DNA of 64,000 nt from Nageia nagi (GCA_050084985.1 JBITNC010000001.1:60078001-60142000), one strand, 5' to 3'. Counted from the first letter of the stretch, positions 1 through 12,144 are shown. The notes: generated by a model from the sequence alone, not told the origin. Translations and numbers: made by a program.

Positions 1-889
1 TGCCTCATCCATGCTTACTTATTCTTTCTCATTTGCTTAAATATGCTTGGGGGTGAAAAGTGATTCCATGATTTGAAGGGATGGATTATGTCTTGATGAT
101 GCTTCATTCTCAATAGGGGTCCCTTGGTTTGATGCCTTCACTTGTGTCATCAAATAAGTTAAGAGTGTGATTAAGTTATCTAACTTTAATTCATCCATTC
201 TAAAGTTCTACCTTTTGTTCCTATATTGATACTTGTAAATTATGGGGGGCATGAAGTATAAATGCTTGTCTTGAAACTTAATGTAAATACCCAATACAAA
301 AAATATCATGTAAGAGATTCAACTTCCATTATTAGTCCTAAAAACTAAATTAAAATATTTTTATCTTTTCTCCTCATTTCTCCTATTTGAAAATATGAAA
401 TACTCAAATTACTTAAACTTAGAATTTTGGTCTCATCATAATGGAATGAGATAAGAAAATTTTAAACATGTGGGTTATGATCGCAAAGAATAAACTCTTA
501 ATTTGGATGTATCTTATTGAAGCTCAACATTGACACACACAAGTTGAATGATTCTAAGCAAATTCTAAATTTCAAAATTTGGCAAAGATATTTTGAGGAA
601 TGAGTTTTTTACAAGTCCATAATAGAAAGAGCTTCCTATACTCTCTACAGCTTACTTATAACCTCATATTCTAACCACAACATTAAAATAAATTCAATGT
701 CTCCTTCTTAGGCATCTATGGTATAGATATCATTATGAAATTTCATCAATAATAGCATATTAACTACCTTATTTTCCAATGTCCTCCTTATAATGACTGT
801 TAGCTTCAAGTTAATTAGAAAATAATGTCTAGTATGCCCAAAAAACCCTAAAAATTTGTTAATACTTATTTTCCATAATGAAAATTATT
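1..889. other. AT-rich non-coding stretch, no gene seen
   Basis: No reading frame with recognisable protein similarity on either strand. The first 60 bases contain a short purine-rich run (GCTTGGGGGTGAAAAG) of the kind found near retroelement 3' ends, but no LTR is evident next to it. Probably old repeat debris. Confidence 0.5.
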
Positions 890-1600
890 TAATACTTATA
901 AGTAATGATACTTGTAATGTAGCCAAAACACCTAATCATCCTTAGCAAGCCAATGCCCCACTTTAGGTATCTACAAAATGCAACAAAAGTATTGAAAAAC
1001 CTCCTAGTAACTCAACATCTATCCTAGGGAACTCTCAAAATGATGTTATATCCTTTGGAATAGCTCCAATATACCAATTTTTGGCCTCAAATAGTCTTGA
1101 AAAGTAGAATGGACCTAAAAATTCCTCCAATGTACCAACATCCACCAAGAAATTACATTGAAATGTAGTATAAGCCTCAAAATTCTCCTAGTTGGCCAAC
1201 ATCTTCCTTTAGGTGGCCTCAACATGTAGAATCAACCTCCAAAAAGTACTCAAATTGCCAACATTTTCCTCCCAAAGAGCTCAAAATGTAGAACTATACT
1301 TGAAAATACCCTCAATAGTGCAACATCCAGCCTCTAGTGACCTAGAAATGCAACATGCAACCTTAAATGGTTCTAGAATGTAGCTTCAAATACAAAAATT
1401 CTCTTAGAATACCAACATTTGTCTACTAGTAGTCTCTAAATGCAACTTTGGGCATAAAAATACCCTTAGGATACCAATGTCATTCTTTAAGTACCCTCAA
1501 AACATTGAATGAACTATCATATAGTTCCTAAAATACCAACATCTATCCCAAGATGGGTCAAAACTCTCCAAACACACCTTATTCAGGTCCCTCAAACTCA
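890..1600. repeat. Degenerate tandem array, 61-62 bp period
   Basis: A diverged CCAACATC-like word recurs at 950, 1012, 1074, 1135, 1196, 1258, 1320, 1350, 1412, 1474 and 1536. Spacing is 61-62 bp, except one 30 bp half-step (1320 to 1350). Each unit also holds words like AAAATGTAGAA and CCTCAAAAT. About ten units are present, heavily mutated. The array is not coding: all frames contain stops. Confidence 0.7.
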
Positions 1601-2339
1601 AAAGTAAATTGAGAATGAATTTTAACTTTAAATAAAATATGTATTTTTTTTGAAAATGTACTTTTTCAAGATGTATGAACCTTCTTGAAGCCTCAAAATT
1701 CATTATTAGGGTCAAGAAATGCCTAATGACTTTCCAGAAGGATGAGGTAGGTCTCTAAGTGATCCAAAATTTAGATCCTTTTAGTATTCAATATTGACAT
1801 GTTCAATGTGTTTGGAGTGTTCAGTTCTTTCGGATTGAAAATCCAATTTAGTTTGAGGGAGATATGTGATTTCTAAGTTTGGGTATTTTTTTATTAAAAA
1901 ATACAAGAGGCAAAAAAAAAGAAAAAAAAAAGTAATTTTTCAAGTTCCTATTTATGTTTATTTTATTACATCATGTTGTATAGCTCATTTTCCTCTTTCT
2001 AGTACTTTTTATGGTTTGTGAAACAAACTTCGTAATCAAAAGGTATTGCAATTTGAAGTATGTAATTTTTTTAATGAAATGGGGGGCGTTTGGAGGCTAG
2101 ATTGCAAGGGGGCATTTTGGAGGCCAAATAACAAGTTGCTAAGTGGCATCATATTATTGAATCCACACAATTTATTGATGTTTGCATGTATTTTATGGTT
2201 CCTAAGGTGTTAGGTTTATTTTTAATTGGTTATTTGGCCTAAAATTGGGTTGAAGCTATTTTGCAAGTCTGTACCAACCAGAGAGCATTTTTTTTATCTT
2301 TGAAGACTCATATTTGGAGACTGGCTTAACCATTTGAGC
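1601..2339. other. Non-coding stretch, no gene seen
   Basis: AT-rich sequence with an A-rich tract near 1910-1935 and a G-rich segment near 2080-2125. No coding region or defined repeat boundary could be supported. Confidence 0.4.
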
Positions 2340-2790
2340 CCAAATTTGAAATAAATATAGAGCAGCCAAATGGGTATATATAAATATTATTTTCATGGTT
2401 ACTTCCTAGTTACAATACACTCTAAAATTGAGCACAAATTTTGTTATAAAAAGGGACAATTTGGATGTGTTCAGGAGGAAGTAATTTTGGAGAGTTGAGT
2501 TTAGTATTTTGTATTTTTTAGAGTTGTATTATGTATATAAACATGAGAAGAGGTTCTAGAGGAATGTGTAGGTCATTGTACATTATTCAACCCACTAATT
2601 GAAGAGATATTTTGTGCTAGATATAGCCCACATTAGGTGAACCAAGGTAAATTGGCTTATCTCTTTATGTTTGGAATTATTGCTCTTATTTGGTTTTGCA
2701 TTTTAATTCTATGAAACTTCCATTTGCAAGCACTTAAAATAATTAAGTGTGGAATTATCCTTATGAAGGATTAAACTAAATTTTTTAATC
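2340..2790 (+). repeat. Possible LTR-like promoter fragment
   Basis: The segment holds a TATA-like element (TGTATATAAACATGAG, near 2532). It is followed by a GAGAAGAGGTTCTAGAGG stretch and a downstream block with the look of the R/U5 part of plant LTRs. No PBS, matching LTR or target duplication was found, so this is only a weak call. Confidence 0.2.
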
Positions 2791-3172
2791 TTTTAGATTA
2801 TGGATCACTAAGATCCCTAATGACTTGCTCCAAGAATCTAGATCCTCTGAAATCCTTTAGAATGATCATTGTGATGTTAGGTCAACTCCACTCCTTTAGT
2901 AGGACAATAAGAACTCTTTACAAATAACATTGTGATTTAGTATAATATCATAATGAATTTTCTATATCTCCTCTAACTTCAAGAATCTCCTTCAACATAA
3001 ACTCCTTAACTCTTACCTAATAGCAAGGGTAAGATCTCCAACTTTGTTTTAGCAATTCTCTATGTGTGATACCACTATGATGTGGGTATCCTAATCTTCA
3101 ATCTTCCTTCAAATTTAATTCAAAACCCTTAATGAATGATTCCATTGATTCCAATATGATGGAAAAATTAAG
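2791..3172. other. Non-coding internal sequence left of a PBS
   Basis: If the PBS at 3173-3184 is real, this stretch is the untranslated leader of a minus-strand retroelement. It contains a second copy of GATACCACTATGATG (3068-3082), which also spans the PBS edge about 111 bp to the right. No gag frame is visible. Confidence 0.3.
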
Positions 3173-3184
3173 GCTCTGATACCA
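3173..3184 (-). other. Primer binding site (tRNA-iMet type)
   Basis: The minus strand reads TGGTATCAGAGC, the standard plant PBS complementary to initiator tRNA-Met. It lies 3 bp from a TG dinucleotide at 3188 that would be the edge of a 5' LTR on the minus strand. Confidence 0.6.
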
Positions 3185-3187
3185 CTA

Positions 3188-4256
3188 TGATGAACCATTT
3201 CTAGTCTCACTCCTCAAATGTGTCCTAGGAGAGCAACATTTAAATTTTGACCTTCAAATTGACCAAAATAAGCTCAAAAATTGCACTAAGATTTCAATGA
3301 CTTTCTAGAGATGATATTTTTAGTAGTAATAGCAAAATATGAAATTAAACATGCAAATACCTCCAATATTCTAACAACTTAATCAAGGAGAAAAATGATG
3401 AATTAACAATGCCAAAATACCTCCTCAAATCTAATGTCCTAGTTGGAGAGCTAGAATTGGAATTGAACAATGAAAAATGCACTCTAAATCTAATGTTGTA
3501 AGCTAGAAGGAAAAATATCAATTTGATAACACAAAAATGCTTCAAGTTACAACATCCAAGCATAGAGAGATTGATAATAATACTTTGAAACCAAAATGTA
3601 ATTGTATTAAATATAGCAAGATTGGAGCAATTACAATATTTTTATCAACTTATGGATTTTGTACTAGGATTATCTCTTATAGGGTTATCTTAGATGACTT
3701 CAAGGCCTTAGAAATCCTAGAAGTAGTGAGGCAAGATCAAGTTTCATTTGTAGCAACTATGATGGAACCAACAATGTTCTTCTCAAGATGGCTAGAGTAA
3801 GTTAGAAGGTAGCCTCCTCTCCTCTTGATACCTCAAATAAAATTCATCCCACAAGTGGCTAAGATAGAGCCTCCACTCAATTTGAAAGAAATGGTTTATA
3901 ATAAAATTTAGTATATATCATAATGATTATGAGTTCTCCTTTTATAGGTTAGGATGATCATATTCTAATCTTACATTAGGATGATTCGATGTTGGTAAGA
4001 TGTGATTTTTTTTCTAATGTATGCAATATCCAATATGGAAAGCCTTGGGATAAGTGAAATCATATCTAAGGGTCAAGAAAATCCAACATCTAATAGGGGA
4101 TGATTTTTGAGTGCCTCATGATCAATGCCATCATTCCATGGGCCTAGAAAGAAAATCATGGGGTCTTGGTATGATCCCATGCCCAAAGTCCATGTTCTAG
4201 GTCCATCTACTTGCATTGAGATTACCAATGCCTAGTTTGAAGTGTCAGGTTCATCC
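3188..4256 (-). repeat. Candidate 5' LTR of a minus-strand element
   Basis: The stretch begins TGATGAACC directly beside a PBS. On the minus strand it has a TATAAAAG box (3939-3946) followed by about 750 bp that would be R/U5. A near inverted match GGTTCATCC (4248-4256) may mark the outer end, by analogy with the TGATCC...GGATCA termini of the gypsy LTR at 35512. No second LTR or target duplication was found, so the outer boundary is a guess. Confidence 0.4.
3297..3560. repeat. Tandem array with 60 bp period inside candidate LTR
   Basis: The words ATACCTCC, ATACCTCC, ATGCACTC and ATGCTTC start at 3357, 3417, 3477 and 3537, exactly 60 bp apart, with similar flanking text. A fainter unit begins near 3297. 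In the candidate LTR this lies in the U5 part on the minus strand. Confidence 0.55.
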
Positions 4257-5028
4257 TTGGAGCTCCAAATATCCTCATATTTGGTGCTATCCCCTAGTTG
4301 GATGCTTTACCTTGAAGAGGGGAGCAATAATAATCAAAGATACATTTAATGCCATTATTACAATCATCAAGGCTAAAATATGCAATGCCTCATTTAATGA
4401 GACTACTATTGTATTTACAATTATAGTTGCCTTGGTATCCTAAAAACAACATTAATTGGTATTTTGGTAAATAAATAGATAAAAATAAATAAAAAAGGGC
4501 CACATATTCCATAATTAGAGCTTTATTAAGTCTCTAAGTGGAATTTATATCATTTTGGCTAAATTATACAAATATTGACAAAAAACTCCTAAATTAATGT
4601 TCCAATTTATCATAGGTAAAATGGAGGAAATACCTAAAAAATTAGAATATTACAAACACAAGGCATAAATTACAAAATACATTTAAAACACTTCAACATT
4701 TAGAAATTTGTACTCAAAGCATAAAATTATAGAAAATGTATATAAATTATTTGGTTTCAAAATGACTATGAATAATATATTTAATTAAGATCAATAACAA
4801 CATCAACATATCTATAATCCCTAACTTCTACTATCCTTAACATGTAACCCTCATGGGCACTCTAACCTTGATCCTAAGCATGAGGCACTACTAAACTCCC
4901 CTACAAAAAATAATTAAATAATTGTTAGTAAATAATAAAGAAATTAAAAATCTTATGCATAAATATCAAATATAATTAATTGATTACTTAATTAATTAAA
5001 AGCATGTGAAATATTACAAATTACTTAC
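4257..5028. other. AT-rich non-coding stretch
   Basis: No coding frame or defined repeat. On the minus strand, TTTTTTGTAG followed by GGGAGTTTAG near 4900 looks like a splice acceptor and may belong to the multi-exon pseudogene to its right. Confidence 0.35.
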
Positions 5029-6020
5029 CAAGTCCTCATCATGGATTGAATCACCATCCAATCATGTTTAAGAACAAATCTCAATTCTTCTTCTATAGGA
5101 AGTATGTTATATTTATTCAAATATAAAAAATATATCTAATTAATAAATAATATTATAAATATTTAACTATTTATTTTAAAATATTAAAAATTCATATATA
5201 CTCACAAAAATTGCTTCAATCCCTTTCTTTCTTGTAGAACCTATACAATGTGTACCCATGGTCTGATTCAAAGTACCAATGAATGTCGATCTTCTAAATC
5301 TTGCAAGCGTAGATTTCACTTGTTATGATAGTTTCGATGTGGATGTGCAATGCCCTTCCTCTTTATTAACTTTCTTCACCAATACCTTTCACACATTTTT
5401 ATCATAGGTATAAGGTCTATTATTCATCATACTTTTAGCTAGTGGAAGATCTTTTCTCATTCTTCGTATCCTATCTCGCCTCCAATTTAAATTCTTTCCA
5501 TCCTTCTTGAGTGATTCTTCTACACTCCACCCCTCATCATATATCTTTTTAACCAAAAATATTATTCTTTTCTTGCCTATAATCTAATACATAATTATAA
5601 AAAAAAAATAGTTTTTAATAGAAAAGAAGTTTTCAAAATTTATTGATAAAACAAATGAACCAAAACATATTATTAATAAAACATACATACTTGCCTCATT
5701 TTGTTTCTTCCATTTAACTCCTTGAGGGAATTATAATAAAAAAGCCTAAATAATATTTGAGAATATTAGTAAATTGAGTGATTACAAATCTATATATAAA
5801 TATATAATTCTCAAATATCAACTTTTATTGGCCTCATTGTTGATGACTATACTATCCAATTTCACTTTAATTTCAATTCCTTTCTCTCCCTTGCACAATG
5901 TAAATATAGGTTGTTGATTGATTGACTGCACACTTTCAACACTTATATCACCTTTACCAAATTTATAATTAATAATATAATAAATTAATAAAAAAGTTAA
6001 AAATATTATTTCAATCATTT
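5029..6020 (-). pseudogene. Multi-exon-like pseudogene, product not recognised
   Basis: Several protein-like blocks on the minus strand are bounded by splice-like signals. One block (6018 down to 5820) is a short frame ending in a Lys/Glu-rich stretch with LDSIVINNEANKS. A short block ends at 5691 before GTATGTATG. A larger block spans 5576-5206; it follows an ATAG acceptor, ends before GTGAGTATAT and contains WSVEESLKKDGKNLNW, RRMRKDLPLAKSMMNNRPYT and MGTHCIGSTRKKGIEAIF. The last block spans 5092-5029, with EELRFVLKHDWMVIQSMM, and ends before GTAAGTAA. The large block has at least two in-frame stops, and the frame does not join cleanly to the next block. I do not recognise the family. A captured host gene or a DNA-transposon accessory gene are both possible. 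Confidence 0.3.
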
Positions 6021-6049
6021 TTTAAAATTAAAAAATAAAAGATGTTATT

Positions 6050-7064
6050 GTATAGGGTGTCTAGAGGAGGCAATATATTCTCGTATGTGGTATGGAAACA
6101 TAATGGAAATAAGTACCAACTTTAAACACCTAAAAATCACTTGATTTACTAGTTTAGGTGACTCAACATGATTTAGCATATTTTGTTTCTTATCAAATCC
6201 TATCAGCGCATTGACTCTATGCGATAGTGTCTATGAGATCATTTTTGGTAACTTAGCCCTTTGTTTCTATTTAGTTAACCCTAACCCTAACCAACCTACT
6301 AGTTAGGGGACTGATTGATTGGTTAGGGTAATCATCTTAGAAATAACACCAAGGGATATCTTGTGAGTTCTTGCATGTTTAGCCTTCTATCCACTATGTG
6401 GATGAACTTTTGCATCTTCATACCTTCCATGTGAGTTCAACATATTACTTCCAAGGAAAAAAGGTGATTGTTATCCTCATCTTGCAAAGGAATATTGGGT
6501 AAACTCATGTTATTTGGATTTTTATTGGAAATAGCATTATTTTAAGTGATTTTTCCAAGCCTTTAAGGTCACACAAGAGCATCAATTGTATCCTTTTTGG
6601 TCATTTTCTAACCCACTTATTCATGGTTGCATTTTGATATTCCTAGGCTAGTCTCTTGTATACATAGGCTAGAATAGTTTAGTTTGTTTTAATAATTAGA
6701 AAATTTGTTTTGGGTTTTATGCTAGCTTACATCTTATGCATTAAGCTATTTTTGAGTGCCTTGTTGACTCAATGCTTGGAGGTTTATAAGAAAATAAGTC
6801 ACATCTTCCTTATCTCTAGGGTATCAAGGACCTAGAGCTTAGAAACCTCTACATATTTTTATTTTATAGGTCCTTCAAAATTTTGGGAGCTCCATAAAAA
6901 ATATAAATATATAAACCTATTCCCATTTTTATCTTATTATCATTTTCTTATCATTAGCAATCAATATTTTAGATATTACAAAGTGGGCATCCAAAGGCCC
7001 TTGGGCTTCTCATGTTTGATTGTGTTCAAGCTCAAGATGTGGTGGGTCTTTTGGAGAGCTTGCA
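6050..7064 (+). repeat. Truncated 5' LTR of the Tat element
   Basis: Sequence from about 6125 to 7064 matches 48152-49048 closely by eye. Shared features include a short AACCCTAACCCTAA run, the GAGTTCTTGCATGTTTAGCC block and the final GAGAGCTTGCA (GAGAGCTTACA at the right copy). Similarity ends abruptly after CA at 7064 and 49048, as expected for an LTR edge followed by a PBS on the left only. The U3 part present in the 3' LTR (about 880 bp) is missing here. Confidence 0.65.
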
Positions 7065-7067
7065 AAG

Positions 7068-7085
7068 TGGTGATCATGGTGGGAC
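7068..7085 (+). other. Primer binding site, tRNA-Arg-like, mutated
   Basis: TGGTGATCATGGTGGGAC lies 3 bp after the LTR end. It resembles the TGGCGACTCTGCTGGGGA type PBS reported for Tat/Ogre elements, with several substitutions. The match to the family PBS is from memory of the family; the position after the LTR end is seen directly. Confidence 0.5.
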
Positions 7086-8494
7086 CTCCCTTGGTCCAAG
7101 AATTGCAATAATAGAGGAGTTTTCTATCTCTTATTCCATAATTTTGGGTGTTGTAGTTGACCCTTTCTTCCTACATTTTTAGATAGTTTTGTTCACTAAC
7201 TTGGACTAATTTTTTTAGGAAAACTTCCTGACATGCTCATGACTAAACCATAAAAATATAGAGTTGGGAAAGTTAGTAGAAATCCAACTAGTTTCTTGTA
7301 GACTAATCAATAAATTCTAGCTGGTCTCTTAAATATTAGTTAGGGTCTACACTTTCAAATCAATCAATGAGTTATGATCCCTCTAGTCCAACTTTGTTAG
7401 TTGATCCTATTTGTACTAATTAAGGTTGTCTTAGGGGTTTAGGTAGTTTATTTTATTTTTTTGAAAGTATAATTATTTATAAACCCTATAATTAGGTGGT
7501 ATCATTCCAATTCTAATATTTAAACTTCTAGGTTATACACTTATTATTTTTATTTAGCATTTTATACTTAAATTTTAAAAATCTTTGGGCATTGTTATGA
7601 CTAGCTAGCTAGCTCTTTGACCAGTCCACTAGTTGGTAGTGCTAACTGGTTTGCAATATACCAATTAGGATCAGAGCTTGTAAAATAGGTATTGTACATG
7701 AGAAGAGCTTGGATAAAGATCCCATAGACCTATATCCCACTTTTTTCATGCTTTTTACAAGGATTTATATGTTGTGTACATCTTAAGGTTATTTATTTCA
7801 TTTATTTTTTTCTTGACATTTTAGTGAAAAGAAAAATAAAAAAGGAAAAATTTTACTTTATTTCTTGCATTAGAGAAATTGAAATCATACTTGGGAGGGA
7901 GTCTTTTTTTTAAAGCTATATTTTTTTATTTTGAAAAGAAAAATAAAAATCTTGGGGATTAGTTACATTTTCATGCATATAGTTGCACATCATATTTACT
8001 TTATCACACTTACATTAATTTGACATAAGCCTAGGATTGAGCTAGGGCACATGGATTTCATCATCATAGTCTAGTATAAATCCAAAGGTCATGACCAGAG
8101 TGGATGACCTTAGTTGATCCTTTAAATGTACCACACCCTTAGAGTTTGAACCTTTCCCAATAACACTTGAATAAGTTCATTCTAGGAAAACTACAAAATA
8201 GGTCAAAGAATCTTAAAATCAATTTCACTAAAAAGATAATTATCCTAATTTAACAAGAAGTAATTAGATAAGATAATCACCATTACTATTTTTCACACTA
8301 CTATTATCCTTCATACAAGATTACTATCTTGGAAAGATCATTCAAGGGTTATGTTTTTTAGCCTTACATCCATTAAATCAATATCATAAAAAAACATGTA
8401 GGCTTGATGTTTATTTGCTTTATCTTATTTCACACCATTGGTAATATTTGATTTATCCAATATTATTTTTTAAGTACTTATTTCTAGCCCTAAA
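7086..8494 (+). other. Untranslated leader of the Tat element
   Basis: This 1.4 kb stretch between PBS and gag start has no recognisable coding content. A long leader is usual for Ogre-like elements. It contains A-rich tracts near 7830-7940. Confidence 0.45.
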
Positions 8495-11130
8495 ATGGAT
8501 AATAAACCTCATGCTAATACAATTGAAACTAAAGCACAATCTAGAGATAGATAAGCTAGGGAAGCACATTCCTATATTACTTCCCATCCACCTTCACCTC
8601 ATGTTTCACATCCATATTATTCCCCTTCTTCCCCATCTAGGTATGATTCCTACCCACACCTTCAAGAGTGTTCCCAACACTATAGAGACTTGCAAGAAAG
8701 TGTCTATAGGAATCCCTTGTATGGTGAGCCTAGTTCTCTACATCATGTAGCGAGTGTCAATGATAAGCCCCTTTATGAGGAGAAAACTATTTTTTAATTA
8801 TCCTTATGTTCAAGATCCTTTTCAATAATTTAAGTCCAAATAACCTCTTGGTTTTATGCCTTCATCACCCCATGTTCCTATCATAGAGAATGAACCTTTT
8901 GGGAATCCTCCACCTTCCTTGGGAGAGGATACAAAGGTGTCACAATATTTTCTTCCTCCTTCCCTACCCCACATTCCTACTATAGCCTTTTCACACCCTA
9001 ATCCTATCATGCCACCTTATTCCCACCTTGATAATATTATTGACCATTATGATCCTTCATATTTAAATCCCCAAGCTTCTTATGTGCCATCTTCTTCCAT
9101 TGATCCTTAACCATAAGAATGTCTTGATTATCCTTGTACCATATTGAGAAAAATGAGATCCCATAAGTTTACCTTTATCTATCCACCTTCTTTCCTTTTG
9201 CATCCCTTGCCTTTTGTTTCATGGTAGGCTCAATAAGTATCATAAAGCTTACCTCAAGCCCCATTTATTTCTCAATTGGATCTTTTGGTCCAATCATCAT
9301 GTCCACAATTTGAACCTTCAAATTTGATACCATCAAGTGCTCCCCATCATGATGATAAGGAGAAGACTCAAATGTTTGAAGAGTGGTATAGGATCCAAAA
9401 ATCCAAGAAAAGTTTACAAATTATGGACACCCATCCTAGCTCTCAATGGAGAGAGTTATATATCAATTCTCAAGTCTTAAGGATTGCAAATCCTTCTTAA
9501 GTTACTAGCATTGACCAACCTCATGCAGATTATCAATCACAACCCATAATGCCTAGTAAAATAACAAATCCCAATTATCAAGAATACTTAACTCATATGT
9601 ACCACCTAATATTTCTCAACCTAAGGTGCATGTTAATATTTTTCCTCAATATCTTTCTTCTTCTTCTCAAGTTTTTATACCAACACATGCCCATTCTCAA
9701 AATCCTAATCCTACATAAGCATATATTAATGCTCAACCTCAAGGTCTTACCCCTACCTAAAATATTTTCAATATTTTCAACATTTCCCAAGATCCATCAC
9801 TTGGACCAAATCAATTTCCTACTCAAGGTTTGCATAATCAAATGGCTCAAGGGTTTGTAAGTCAACCCTATCATTCACCTCAAGTGAGTGTTTCCCCTAT
9901 AAAACAAACTTATTAACCTCTAGGGAAAAATAAAGCAACTAATTATTATCAAGGTCCAGGCTATCAAGTTGTTAGATATTTTCTACCTTGTACTTCCCAT
10001 GATGAGATTCTAAAGAAGTTGCAATAGATAGAGCAAATGCTTAATGATTAAGGCAAGACTAAATTATAATATGGATAAATTTGTAATGAACTAATCCATC
10101 CATTTATTCCAATCAAGGACTTTCCTTATAAGTTTAATATCCCTAAGATGGATAAATTTTAAGAGAAAAAGAGGATCCAAAATAATATCTAATACAATTC
10201 AAGTATTCTTGTCATATCATAGCTAATGATAATGTTCTTATGTTAATAAATTTCCTCATGACTCTAGTGGGACAAGCTTTAGATTGGTACAAAAAATTGC
10301 CTCAACATAGCATTTTCTCCTTTCAAAAATTAGCCAATCAATTTTTAGATCACTTTGGGATCAATATTAGGAAGAGATCATCCATTATTGAGTTGATAAA
10401 GTCATCCCAATTTGATGATGAATTAATATCATATTATGTATGTAGATGGAGAGAAATTGTAACTGATATGCCCTACACATTATCTCAATAAGAGTTGGTC
10501 AAGTTTTTTTTAGGATTTGCAACAAGCATATTTCTTCCATCCTCCAAATTTAAAGGAACCTTACTTTTGAGTATGCCTTAGCTCAAGCTAAGATAATTGA
10601 ATAAGTAAAGAGTAAAGAAGATGAAATTAAGCTAAGTAAGGAAGATAATAACTAAAAGACTCGCAATAATGGTAGCAATTTCAACCAACCCTAACCTAAT
10701 CCTTAAGAAAATCAAATCAAATATGTGGTTAATCAATATTACAACTTTCACCTCCAAGATAGCAAAGGAATAACAAACCAAGGAACCAATATCAATAATA
10801 AGACCAAGTGCAACATAACCAAGGTAATCAAGGTAACAATCAAACCAACAAGCAAGCAAGGCCACCTAGACCACCTACACAACCACAACAATAACAAAGG
10901 AATTGGACATCATTATAAGAGACAATTGAGGATGTTTTCAAGAATATGTTAGATGTTATTATGCTTCCTAAGATTAAATAAAAGAACCCTAATGGTGCAA
11001 AGCCACAATGGCATAAGGATGATGAGTTTTATGCCTTTCATCATCAGTGGGGATACACAACAAACAAATGTCAATATTTAAGGGCCATAATTCAAAGATG
11101 AATTAATTATGGTCAAGTATCTACAAGACA
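8495..11130 (+). pseudogene. gag: gag pseudogene of the Tat element
   Basis: A start at 8495 (MDNKPHANTIE) opens a Pro/Ser/His-rich N-terminal region typical of Tat gag, which would build the cytoplasmic virus-like particle. The conserved capsid-type block lies at about 10140-10560, with LVGQALDWYKKLPQHSI and LANQFLDHFGINI, followed by a Q/N-rich linker near 10700-10900. A degenerate zinc-finger-like segment follows at about 11010-11090 (EFYAFHHQWGYTTNKCQYL), with two of the usual ligands replaced. At least a dozen stops and several frameshifts break the frame. The pieces are all out of order only by frame, not by position. Confidence 0.6.
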
Positions 11131-11499
11131 TACTCAAGCTCAACCTAATAGGAATTTGGTAGTATATTAAAATTTGATACCAAGGCATGATACTAATGTG
11201 AACCAACTGAGTACCATGGCTTCCACATTAAGAAAAGTAACACATGGTGGTCCCTTACACATGGAGTTTGATGGTATGATAGGTGTAGATCCAAATTATG
11301 TTGCTACATGTACATGAAGGGGAGTTGAGAGAGCACCTCCACCTATAGATATAAGATAAAAATAACCTTCACAACTAGTTAACATATAAGTGCAATCATA
11401 ACCTTCTAGATCAATCATTGGTGTCAAGAATCTGTTGGAGCAATAATTAAGGTTAAATCCTACCAAGCTATCCTTATGGGATTTTTTGCAACAATACAA

Positions 11500-12144
11500 G
11501 GATTATAGGAATGCTTTGAATGCTATACTTAATACCATTAAGTTATCAAATGATGATCCTAATGCTTTTGTGGACTTTTGTGCATCCATTTAAACATTAC
11601 GTGAGGTATTCTATTACATTCTATATGGAGGAAGTATATCATTCCTCGTGAGCATCTAAGAAACATCTAGGTATTTATATCATTGCATATATAGATGATA
11701 AAGGAGTTAATAGGGTTATATTTTACAAGGGTTCAGCTATTAATGTGGTATCTATAGTTGCACTTCAAAATCTTAAAATACCCATGTCATACTTGAGTAC
11801 TCCTACATTGTTCATTAGGCCCTTCAACAACACTTCATCTACCATCTTGGGAGTTTTTTTTATCCTCATTAAGGTTGGGATGAGATTGGTTTCTATAGCT
11901 TGTCATGTCATAGAAGGTCAAATGTAATATAACATTCTTTTCGATCAACCTTGGATAGATGATATGGAGAGTGTCTCATATTTAAAGCATGGTTTCTTCA
12001 ACTATTTGTACGAAAGTAAGACACATTATGTTCCTATAGATCTAGACCCCTTTAGCCATTATAACCTTATTAGGATCCTAATCCTTTTTCTATATCAATT
12101 TTTATTCCCATCACTATCCTTGTGAATAATAACCTTAATCAAGC
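11500..12144 (+). pseudogene. Protease region of the Tat element, broken
   Basis: A retropepsin-like block contains GSAINVVSIVALQNLKIP and later QPWIDDMESV, typical of plant gypsy aspartic proteases that cut the polyprotein. The catalytic Asp of the D-x-G site appears changed (FYKGSAIN), so no activity is expected. The frame is interrupted by stops. It is then cut at 12144 by the TR-GAG insertion, with the same coding text resuming at 14784. Confidence 0.5.
12140..12144. repeat. Target site duplication CAAGC (left copy)
   Basis: CAAGC abuts the left end of the TR-GAG element and is repeated exactly at 14779-14783. A 5 bp duplication is the size made by LTR-retrotransposon integrase. Confidence 0.9.

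Noticed and set aside
6270-6300. Telomeric repeat at the 5' LTR (AACCCTAACCCTAACC)
   Set aside because: Only two to three units, also present at the same place in the 3' LTR, so it is part of the LTR and not a telomere remnant.
8856-9110. Separate Pro-rich protein gene
   Set aside because: It is an open segment of the Tat gag N-terminal region and continues the composition of the flanking frames, so it was merged into gag.
9593-9790. Arg-rich minus-strand frame
   Set aside because: Antisense of the Pro/Ser-rich gag; no independent support.
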